From: Planctomycetota bacterium
GTDB lineage: Bacteria; Planctomycetota; Planctomycetia; Pirellulales; Pirellulaceae
DNA length: 11,970 bases
Reading direction: 5' to 3'
NCBI GenBank assembly: GCA_024274855.1
Contig: JAJSAJ010000114.1
Location: 1-11,970 of the forward strand
The notes under the pieces were generated by a model, which saw only the letters and a list, made by a program, of their open reading frames with translations, had not been told where the DNA came from and searched no databases. Made by a program: the position numbers and the translations under genes. Positions 7,133 to 11,970 of the stretch are shown here, piece after piece; within the stretch, counting starts at the first letter, position 1; every line of letters starts with the position of its first letter.

Positions 7133-7208
7133 AGGGGTGTAGCTCAATTGGCAGAGCGCTGGTCTCCAAAACCAGAGGTTGCGAGTTCGATTCCCGCCGC
7201 CCCTGCCA
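7133..7208 (+). tRNA. tRNA-Trp (anticodon CCA)
   Basis: The acceptor AGGGGTG (7133-7139) pairs with CGCCCCT (7198-7204, one T-G pair), with discriminator G7205. The anticodon stem CTGGT/ACCAG holds loop CTCCAAA, anticodon CCA. The 3' CCA is encoded (7206-7208), unlike in the four tRNA genes before tuf. It lies 31 bases after the tuf stop and before secE, an order also known from Chlamydia as I recall. Confidence 0.96.
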
Positions 7209-7477
7209 TTTTCCGTTGATGGGAATCTTTTGGATTACTGAGCCTGTGTCGGGTGATCGCACTCTTCGCGTGATTCATCTGTTTTGGGTATCCGTTACGA
7301 CTGCGGAATGACTGCGGTTTATCGATTGCCGCTGTGCAGTACGAACCTCAAAGATCGTTAAGTTTTTGACAAAGTTCCAGCGACCAACGGGAGCGGGCCA
7401 TTGGGGCCCCGATCGGTAGCTTGGATTTGGTTGCGGCCCTGCCGCTCTGTGCTGCATGTGGATCGTGAGACAGCCTG

Positions 7478-7909
7478 ATGGCAAAAGAAAAAACACTGAC
7501 CACGCTTACTTTTATCCAGGAACTCTTTCAGTTCGGCGCCTACAAGCGCACGCAGGGCCGCGTCGCAAGACAAGTCACCTGTGCAACGGTCTGGGTTACG
7601 TTCGCCCTCGGCGCGTGGCGCATGTGGGTCATGCTGGGTGCCGGCTCGAGCTACCGCTATTACGCGGCTGGCACCCTTCTGGCGATCGGGCTCTGGCTTG
7701 GCTACCGCCTGGTGAACATCCCTCAGTTTGCTGACTTCTTGATTGCAGTCGAAGCGGAGATGAACAAAGTATCTTGGCCATCGCAGGCCGAGCTGATTCG
7801 AAGTTCGATTGTTGTGATTTTCGTGATTTTTGCCCTGGCCGCCGTCCTATTTGGATTTGATGTCGTTTGGCGGTCTTTGTTCGTATTGATCGGCGTTCGG
7901 CCCGGATAG
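7478..7909 (+). CDS. secE: Preprotein translocase subunit SecE (enlarged form)
   Basis: A 143-residue inner-membrane protein that clamps the SecY channel for protein export. The family signature is EMNKVSWPSQAELIRSS (94-110), the amphipathic helix before the essential last membrane helix (about 109-138). Two further hydrophobic segments lie upstream, about 33-53 and 61-79, so three membrane spans are predicted. This resembles the three-span E. coli form rather than the roughly 60-residue single-span SecE of many bacteria. The start ATG 7478 begins MAKEKTLTTLTFIQELFQ; its ribosome binding site is weak (GAGAC about eight bases upstream). No rpmG (L33) gene is found in the 269 bases between tRNA-Trp and secE, where many bacteria carry it. 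The stop is TAG at 7907-7909, and nusG follows 84 bases later. Confidence 0.93.
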   Translation: MAKEKTLTTLTFIQELFQFGAYKRTQGRVARQVTCATVWVTFALGAWRMWVMLGAGSSYRYYAAGTLLAIGLWLGYRLVNIPQFADFLIAVEAEMNKVSWPSQAELIRSSIVVIFVIFALAAVLFGFDVVWRSLFVLIGVRPG

Positions 7910-7993
7910 GTTGCTCGATCGGCGGCACTGGATTGTCCAAACGCCGCCTGTTTCCTGTCGCGTCGTGTCCGTTTTTATTGTGAGGGTGGGAAG

Positions 7994-8767
7994 GTGTCCA
8001 GCGACCCCAAAGACCAGGATCTTCCATTGCCGACATCCGAGAATCCGACAGACCAGCCCGTGGATGACGCGTCCGATCCGGCTGACACGTCCGATGCCCC
8101 GGTCGCTCAGTCCGATCCAGCATCGGAGACGAACGATTCGGCCATCGATGAGCCATTGCCAGTCGATCCGGATGACCAACCAGATACCGGCACGGATCAA
8201 GAACCAGACAGTGTGGCTGAGCAAGAGGAAGTGGCTGAGCAAGAGGAAGTGGCTGAGCAAGAGGAAGTGGCTGAGCAAGAGGACGTGGCTGAGCAAGATA
8301 CTGCCGAAGAAGATGAGCAGCCGGTCAAGCAGTGGTACATCCTGAAGGTGCAGCAGAACCGCGAACCATCGATCCGAGACGCGTTGGCTCGGCGAGTTAA
8401 GATCAACGGATTGGATGAGTATTTCGAGGAGATGATCGTCCCGACCGAAGATGTCGCCGAGTTCAACAAGAACGGAAAGCGCCGCATTGTCAAACGGAAG
8501 CTGTATCCGGGCTACATCATGGTCCACATGGTCTTGAACGACGACACATGGTTTCTGGTCCGGGAGACGCCGGGTGTCGGATACTTCACGGGATCGGCTG
8601 GAAAGCCGTCGCCGATGGAGGCTCATGAAGTCCAACGCATGATCAATCTTGGTAAGGATGCAGATACGGGCGAGACCCAGATCAAGACGGCAATTCCGTT
8701 CAAGATCGGGGATCGCGTTCGCGTGAAGGAGGGGAACTTCCTGAACTTCGAGGGGGAGGTTTCGTAA
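7994..8767 (+). CDS. nusG: Transcription antitermination factor NusG, interrupted by an in-frame TAA in the KOW domain
   Basis: NusG binds RNA polymerase through its NGN domain and contacts ribosomal S10 or Rho through its KOW domain. GTG 7994 is the start, with GAGG (7982-7985) eight bases upstream. Residues 1-111 form an Asp/Glu-rich, probably disordered extension containing 18-bp repeats. The NGN domain begins at KQWYILKVQQNREP (112-125) and includes RKLYPGYIMVHM and VRETPGVGYFTG. The KOW domain begins near residue 236 with FKIGDRVRVKEGNFLNFEGE. After GEVS the next codon is TAA (8765-8767) where the family normally has glutamate (GAA, one base different). The frame then continues for 31 codons of clear KOW sequence to TAG 8861-8863. 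As written the product has 257 residues and lacks most of KOW; a sense codon there would give 289. Confidence 0.9.
   Translation: MSSDPKDQDLPLPTSENPTDQPVDDASDPADTSDAPVAQSDPASETNDSAIDEPLPVDPDDQPDTGTDQEPDSVAEQEEVAEQEEVAEQEEVAEQEDVAEQDTAEEDEQPVKQWYILKVQQNREPSIRDALARRVKINGLDEYFEEMIVPTEDVAEFNKNGKRRIVKRKLYPGYIMVHMVLNDDTWFLVRETPGVGYFTGSAGKPSPMEAHEVQRMINLGKDADTGETQIKTAIPFKIGDRVRVKEGNFLNFEGEVS
8213..8302 (+). repeat. 18-bp tandem repeats in the nusG acidic extension
   Basis: The unit GTGGCTGAGCAAGAGGAA (VAEQEE) occurs at 8213, 8231 and 8249, with a one-base variant ending in GAC at 8267 and a partial fifth copy at 8285-8302. The near identity at DNA level points to recent expansion by slippage. The phase is preserved, so the protein simply gains six-residue acidic units. 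Confidence 0.9.
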
Positions 8768-8863
8768 ATTGACGAAGCGAATGGCCGCGTAACGGTAATG
8801 ATCAACATTTTTGGTCGTTCAACACCGGTGGAACTGGAACATTGGCAAATTGAGTCGGTCTAG
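8768..8863 (+). other. nusG: Orphaned 3' part of nusG (rest of the KOW domain)
   Basis: In the nusG frame, directly after the TAA, come 31 sense codons beginning IDEANGRVTVMINIFGRS and continuing TPVELEHWQIESV before TAG 8861-8863. VMINIFGRSTPVEL corresponds to the conserved V-x-I-FGR-x-TPVEL end of bacterial NusG, so this is undoubtedly NusG sequence. It has no start codon or ribosome binding site that would make it an independent gene. It shows no further stop or frameshift, so if the interruption is real it must be very recent or tolerated by readthrough. Confidence 0.9.
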
Positions 8864-8906
8864 CAGCGGCAGTTGGTCACCGATTGTCGTTGACCGTACG
8901 TCGCTG
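8864..8906 (+). promoter_or_regulatory. Candidate L1 autoregulatory fold upstream of rplK
   Basis: CAGCG (8864-8868) pairs with CGCTG (8902-8906) and GGTCA (8875-8879) with TGACC (8891-8895). The two helices are separated by a six-by-six internal loop, and the whole fold ends 37 bases before the rplK start. In E. coli, L1 represses the rplK-rplA mRNA by binding a helix-loop-helix structure at this location. The sequence similarity to known L1 sites was not established, so this is an inference from position and shape. Confidence 0.35.
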
Positions 8907-8943
8907 GAACATCACAACGTGCAGAGACGAAATAGCGAAAGTC

Positions 8944-9372
8944 ATGGCAAAACAACTCGCAGGACAGGCGAAGTTTCAGATCCCAGGAGGCCAGGCAACG
9001 CCCGCGCCGCCGGTAGGAACCTCGCTCGGTAAATTTGGTATTAATCTCGGACAGTTTGTCCAGCAGTTTAATGATCGCACGAAGGAGTACAACGGAACTC
9101 CGATCCCGGTCATTGTCAGCGTCTATTCTGACCGAACATTCGATTTTGTAACCAAGAGCCCTCCGGCCGCATCGCTGCTGAAGCAGGCTGCTGGAATCGC
9201 CAAAGGGGCCGGTGTTCCGAATCGGGACAAAGTTGGCCGCGTAACTCGGTCCCAGATTGATGACATCTGCCAGAAGAAGATGGCCGATCTTAACGCAAGA
9301 GATTTGGACCACGCGCGACGTATGATCGAAGGAACTGCCCGCAGTATGGGGCTTGAGGTTGTTGAAGGGTAA
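8944..9372 (+). CDS. rplK: 50S ribosomal protein L11
   Basis: A 142-residue protein, the normal family length, which binds the GTPase-associated region of 23S rRNA at the base of the stalk. The N-terminal domain carries the proline-rich segment GGQATPAPPVGTSLGKFGIN (17-36). The C-terminal rRNA-binding domain carries SPPAASLLKQAAGIAKGAG and ends ARRMIEGTARSMGLEVVEG. The start ATG 8944 (MAKQLAGQAKFQIP) fits the family; a longer frame from TTG 8884 would add 20 unrelated residues. The ribosome binding site is weak (GAAAG close to the ATG). The gene is coupled to rplA, which starts five bases after the TAA stop. Confidence 0.97.
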   Translation: MAKQLAGQAKFQIPGGQATPAPPVGTSLGKFGINLGQFVQQFNDRTKEYNGTPIPVIVSVYSDRTFDFVTKSPPAASLLKQAAGIAKGAGVPNRDKVGRVTRSQIDDICQKKMADLNARDLDHARRMIEGTARSMGLEVVEG

Positions 9373-9377
9373 AACTG

Positions 9378-10055
9378 ATGCCAAAGAATTCGAAGCAATA
9401 TCGGGCGCAAGTTGAACAAGCGCCAAAAGAACCGGTCTCCTTGGAGAAGGCTGTTGAAGTGCTGAAAGGATTCAACCGCGCCAGTTTCGATCAGACGGTC
9501 GAAGTCCACATGCGACTTGGTGTTGATCCCAAGCAGGCGGATCAGATCATACGTGGCTCGATTGTCCTGCCACACGGCATTGGCAAGACGCAACGGGTTG
9601 TCGTTTTCGCCAAGGGCGATCTGGCGACTGCCGCAGCCGAAGCAGGTGCCGACGAAGTTGGTCAGGAGGATCTGGCAAAGCGGATCCAAGAGGGCTGGTT
9701 CGATTTTGACGCCTGCATCGCGTCGCCCGACATGATGGGCGTTGTCGGTCGACTCGGTCGTGTTCTGGGGCCTCGCGGCTTGATGCCGTCGCCGCGTGCG
9801 GGAACGGTCACGCAAGATGTGGCAAAAGTCGTCAGGGAGTACAAAGCCGGAAAGGTTGAATTCCGCAACGACTCGGGGGGCAATGTTCACGCCATGGTCG
9901 GCAAGCTGAGCTTTGAGAATGACAAGTTGCTGGAAAACATTCAGGCATTCGTCAGTCTGATTACAGGTATGAAGCCGGCCGCCGTCAAAGGAACGTTTGT
10001 TCGCGGGATATCCATTTGCGCGACCATGAGTCCAGGAATTCGAATTGCTGCTTAG
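9378..10055 (+). CDS. rplA: 50S ribosomal protein L1
   Basis: A 225-residue protein of the usual length, which forms the mobile L1 stalk near the ribosomal E site. In many bacteria it represses its own rplK-rplA mRNA. Recognised blocks are PHGIGKTQRVVVFAKGD, the signature GLMPSPRAGTVTQDVA, GNVHAMVGKLSF, and the C-terminal KGTFVRGISICATMSPGIRI. GAAGGG (9364-9369) within the end of rplK lies eight bases before ATG 9378, consistent with translational coupling. The stop is TAG. Confidence 0.98.
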   Translation: MPKNSKQYRAQVEQAPKEPVSLEKAVEVLKGFNRASFDQTVEVHMRLGVDPKQADQIIRGSIVLPHGIGKTQRVVVFAKGDLATAAAEAGADEVGQEDLAKRIQEGWFDFDACIASPDMMGVVGRLGRVLGPRGLMPSPRAGTVTQDVAKVVREYKAGKVEFRNDSGGNVHAMVGKLSFENDKLLENIQAFVSLITGMKPAAVKGTFVRGISICATMSPGIRIAA

Positions 10056-10113
10056 TGCCGCACCTGGATCGCATGTCGCTGAAACCATCCACAATAGAGT
10101 GGCGTGAGCCGAA

Positions 10114-10650
10114 ATGAGTAAATCCGTAAAAAACCTGATAGCTCAAGAAATCGCGCAGCGACTGCAGGGTGTCGAAGATGCATTGCTGGTCAACGTCGTT
10201 GGAATCGATGCAAATAAGACCGTGCAGTTACGGCGCGAGCTTCGTGAAAAGGACATTCACTTGCTAGTGGTCAAGAACAGCTTGGCCAGGCAAGCGACGG
10301 AGGGCACGCCCTTGGGTACTGCCTTTCGTAGTGCCGAAGGGACGCTTGCCGTCGTCTGGGGTGCCGAGGACTTCATTTCGCTAGTCAAGGAAGTCGTCAA
10401 GCTCGATCGGTCACCGACTTACAAGGCGTTTGAGGCACGGGGCGGCGTCATGGACGGCGATGCTCTGTCACCGGAACGAGTCAGGGAGATCAGCAAGTGG
10501 CCGAATCGACTAGAGCAATTGAGCATCCTATCGGGACAATTCTTGTCTCCGGGAGCCCAGTTGTCGTCACAGTTGCTCGCCCCCGGCGGTGCCTTGGCTA
10601 GTCAAATTGAGAAGAAAGCGGAATCGGAAGAAGGATCGGACTCCGCCTGA
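10114..10650 (+). CDS. rplJ: 50S ribosomal protein L10
   Basis: A 178-residue protein that anchors L12 dimers to the ribosome, forming the stalk base. The N-terminal globular domain has LLVNVVGIDANKTVQLRREL and HLLVVKNSLARQATEGTPLG, and the middle has YKAFEARGGVMDGDALSPER. The C-terminal helix (about residues 140-170, LSSQLLAPGGALASQIEK) would carry the L12 dimers. ATG 10114 lies 58 bases after rplA; no strong ribosome binding site is seen. The stop is TGA. The 150-base spacer to rplL is long compared with E. coli. Confidence 0.96.
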   Translation: MSKSVKNLIAQEIAQRLQGVEDALLVNVVGIDANKTVQLRRELREKDIHLLVVKNSLARQATEGTPLGTAFRSAEGTLAVVWGAEDFISLVKEVVKLDRSPTYKAFEARGGVMDGDALSPERVREISKWPNRLEQLSILSGQFLSPGAQLSSQLLAPGGALASQIEKKAESEEGSDSA

Positions 10651-10770
10651 CGCTGGTAGAAAACGGAAAACAGAGCAAGCTGTTGCGACCCAGCGGGACG
10701 GGTGCGCGGCAAATGCAAATCATGCGAGATTGGATTAACTTCAGCGATCCGTGCCGCTCCCGCGTGGCAC
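10651..10770 (+). other. Structured rplJ-rplL spacer
   Basis: CGCTGG (10651-10656), starting just after the rplJ stop, pairs with CCAGCG (10690-10695) around an inner hairpin AACAG/CTGTT (10669-10673 and 10680-10684). A second hairpin GTGCC/GGCAC (10751-10755 and 10766-10770) precedes rplL. No T-run follows either. The folds could influence mRNA stability or the high expression needed for L12; function is unproven. Confidence 0.35.
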
Positions 10771-10800
10771 CGTGTATTTCGAGAAAGGGAATCGTTCGCC

Positions 10801-11211
10801 ATGTCTGACGACGTAGCCACAGCTGACTTCGCCCCTGAAATCAAAGAAATGGGCGACAAAATTGCGAGCTTGACTTTGAAGCAAGCCAAAGAACTGAGCG
10901 ACTATTTGAAGGACGAGTACGACATCGAGCCCGCAACGGGCGGCGGCATGATGATTGCCGCCCCTGGTGCCGGTGACGGGGGTGATGCCGAGCCCGAACA
11001 GACCGAATTCGATGTTGTCATGACCGGTTTTGGCGACAAGAAATTAAACGTTGTTAAACTCGTGAAAACCATCACGGGTGGAACGTTAATGGAATCGAAG
11101 AAGCTGGTCGAGAGTGCGCCGGTCGCGATCAAGGAGAAGGTCTCCAAGGAAGAAGGCGAGAAGCTGAAGGCCGACCTGGAAGAAGCTGGTGCTTCAGTCG
11201 AGCTGAAATAG
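10801..11211 (+). CDS. rplL: 50S ribosomal protein L7/L12
   Basis: A 136-residue acidic stalk protein that recruits and activates translational GTPases. Residues about 8-40 form the dimerisation and L10-binding helices (EMGDKIASLTLKQAKELSDY). A Gly/Ala/Met-rich hinge (GGGMMIAAPGAGDGG) follows, then the C-terminal factor-binding domain from EFDVVM to the end. In that domain the common GLGLKEAK motif reads GGTLMESK, so the factor-binding face is divergent. ATG 10801 is chosen over an upstream ATG at 10702, whose extra 33 residues do not resemble L12; AAAGGGA (10784-10790) lies ten bases upstream. The stop is TAG. Confidence 0.96.
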   Translation: MSDDVATADFAPEIKEMGDKIASLTLKQAKELSDYLKDEYDIEPATGGGMMIAAPGAGDGGDAEPEQTEFDVVMTGFGDKKLNVVKLVKTITGGTLMESKKLVESAPVAIKEKVSKEEGEKLKADLEEAGASVELK

Positions 11212-11237
11212 TTCAAGAACCCAGAAACGAGCATTCC

Positions 11238-11261
11238 GCTCCGAGCCTTCGGGCTCGGAGC
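11238..11261 (+). promoter_or_regulatory. UUCG-capped hairpin in the rplL-rpoB spacer
   Basis: GCTCCGAGCC (11238-11247) and GGCTCGGAGC (11252-11261) form a perfect 10-bp stem closed by the extra-stable C(UUCG)G tetraloop, 26 bases after the rplL stop. No T-run follows, so full termination is unlikely. In E. coli this spacer holds an attenuator and an RNase III site that lower rpoB relative to rplL expression; a similar role in attenuation or mRNA processing is inferred. Confidence 0.6.
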
Positions 11262-11442
11262 TGGTCTGTAGGTTGTGCACGCTTGAATCCCTCGATCCGT
11301 ACAATCCAAGCGCTAATCCGTGCTTGTCGAGTGCCTGGGGACTGGTGCGCGCAGACCGTTCACGCTGGATCCGTAGCCCTCCGATTCGTTCCCGTGTTGC
11401 GTAGCGGGGCACGATCCCCCTCGTTCGCGACTCGCTTTGCAT

Positions 11443-11460
11443 GGAGCAATTTCTCCGATG
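11443..11460 (+). promoter_or_regulatory. rpoB ribosome binding site that may be masked by a hairpin
   Basis: GGAG (11443-11446) is the only clear Shine-Dalgarno-like sequence before the rpoB ATG (11458). It can pair with CTCC (11453-11456) directly before the start across a six-base loop. The stem is only four base pairs, so the effect could be modest. Confidence 0.35.
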
Positions 11461-11970
11461 GCAACTCCTGAACAACGTCGCTTGACACCGAGTCAAATTC
11501 GCCAATTTGGTACCGGTCGACAGCCGTTCGTGACGCCCGATCTGACACGTATTCAGACGGCCAGTTACTGTGCTTTCCTGCAAGATGACAAGGATCCCGA
11601 GCATCGCAAGGAACAGGGGCTCCAAGGGGTACTGAGTGAAATATTCCCGATTGAAAGCTATGACAAGCAAATCAATCTGACGTACATCAAGTACGAATTA
11701 GGCAAGCCCCGGTACACACCGGACGAGTGTCGTCAGCTGCGACTCACCTATGGGCGACCGTTTCGAGTCACGCTCAGGTTGAACAAAGATCAACCTGTCG
11801 AAGAAGAGGTTTATCTGGGCGACCTGCCTGTCATGCTCGGTGGCGGCGAGTTCATCATCAACGGTGCTGAACGCGTGGTTGTCAGCCAACTGCACCGTAG
11901 CCCGGGCGTCGATTTTGTGATGGAGCAGGACGGAACGTCGGATCGCAAATTGCCCAGCTGCCGGATCATC
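11458..11970 (+). CDS. rpoB: RNA polymerase beta subunit, N-terminal part (cut by window edge)
   Basis: The first 171 codons of the beta subunit, a core part of RNA polymerase, open to the right edge of the window. Typical N-terminal blocks are present: RIQTASYCAFLQ (31-42), LSEIFPIESYDKQINLTYIK, TYGRPFRVTLRL, then EEVYLGDLPVM, EFIINGAERVVVSQLHRSPG and DFVMEQDG. MATPEQRRLTPSQIRQFG is the likely start, with GGAG 11 bases upstream. The gene is separated from rplL by 246 bases containing the UUCG hairpin and a smaller GGGG/CCCC hairpin (11406-11409 and 11416-11419). The order rplL-rpoB is near-universal in bacteria. Confidence 0.97.
   Translation, partial: MATPEQRRLTPSQIRQFGTGRQPFVTPDLTRIQTASYCAFLQDDKDPEHRKEQGLQGVLSEIFPIESYDKQINLTYIKYELGKPRYTPDECRQLRLTYGRPFRVTLRLNKDQPVEEEVYLGDLPVMLGGGEFIINGAERVVVSQLHRSPGVDFVMEQDGTSDRKLPSCRII

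Noticed and set aside
6912..7262. Minus-strand open frame containing GRRESNSQPLVLETSALPIE
   Set aside because: Antisense of tRNA-Trp and of the tuf 3' end; a typical tRNA shadow.
7366..7371. Perfect TTGACA as a secE promoter -35
   Set aside because: No TATAAT-like sequence lies 16-18 bases downstream; the following stretch is GC-rich.
8213..8302. Regularly spaced short repeats as a possible CRISPR array
   Set aside because: The 18-bp units are directly adjacent without spacers and in frame with nusG, so they are a coding tandem repeat.
7847..8635. 262-aa minus-strand open frame with LLSHFLLLSHFLLLSH repeats resembling membrane segments
   Set aside because: The hydrophobic repeats are the antisense of the VAEQEE repeats in nusG; the plus-strand frame has a clear NGN domain.
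8765..8767. Genome-wide reassignment of TAA to a sense codon
   Set aside because: tuf and rplK in this window end with TAA at the family-typical C-terminus, so TAA works as a normal stop here. TAA is also not a selenocysteine or pyrrolysine codon.
9123..10094. 323-aa minus-strand open frame opposite rplK and rplA
   Set aside because: Long only because of codon bias in the two ribosomal protein genes on the other strand.
11441..11485. 14-codon frame overlapping the rpoB start (ATG 11441 to TGA 11483)
   Set aside because: No ribosome binding site is visible upstream, and such short frames are expected by chance.

Overview
The window looks like a chromosomal segment of a planctomycete, probably of the Pirellula/Rhodopirellula type. 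This is inferred from an EF-Tu with an unusual switch I segment (KTVTI in place of the usual RGITI), a SecE enlarged to three predicted membrane segments, two secreted proteins resembling planctomycete-type unknowns, and a sigma-70 protein with a long DNA-binding N-terminal extension. Base composition is moderately GC-rich. No phage, plasmid, CRISPR or transposase gene is visible.

Left part (1 to about 2416, minus strand): two genes for exported proteins of unknown function. One is cut by the left edge (start at 424); the other is complete (2416 to 959). The 534-base gap between them holds a 69-bp palindromic element (649-717), a degraded second copy in opposite orientation (about 861-945), and a plausible minus-strand promoter for the first gene. 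A further 908 bases without a convincing gene (2417-3324) separate this block from the rest and contain several short hairpins.

Middle (3325 to 4989, plus): a sigma-70 family factor in which about 300 residues with three helix-turn-helix-like segments precede sigma regions 1.2, 2 and 4.

Right part (5335 to 11970, plus): the classical translation/transcription cluster. Four tRNA genes, Thr(UGU)-Tyr(GUA)-Gly(UCC)-Thr(GGU), are followed by tuf, tRNA-Trp(CCA), secE, nusG, rplK, rplA, rplJ, rplL and the 5' end of rpoB. The tRNA-tuf order matches E. coli thrU-tyrU-glyT-thrT-tufB. Together these genes supply tRNAs and their delivery factor, the translocon subunit SecE, the elongation factor NusG, the L11/L1/L10/L12 parts of the ribosomal stalks, and the beta subunit of RNA polymerase. 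The spacers contain candidate control structures: a two-helix fold before rplK, a UUCG-capped hairpin between rplL and rpoB, and a hairpin that could mask the rpoB ribosome binding site.

The most striking observation is an in-frame TAA (8765-8767) inside the KOW domain of nusG, at a position where this family normally has glutamate. The remaining 31 KOW codons follow intact in the same frame up to a TAG at 8861-8863. It is either a sequencing or assembly error, a real truncation, or a stop that is read through. I see no clearly new multi-gene system here.
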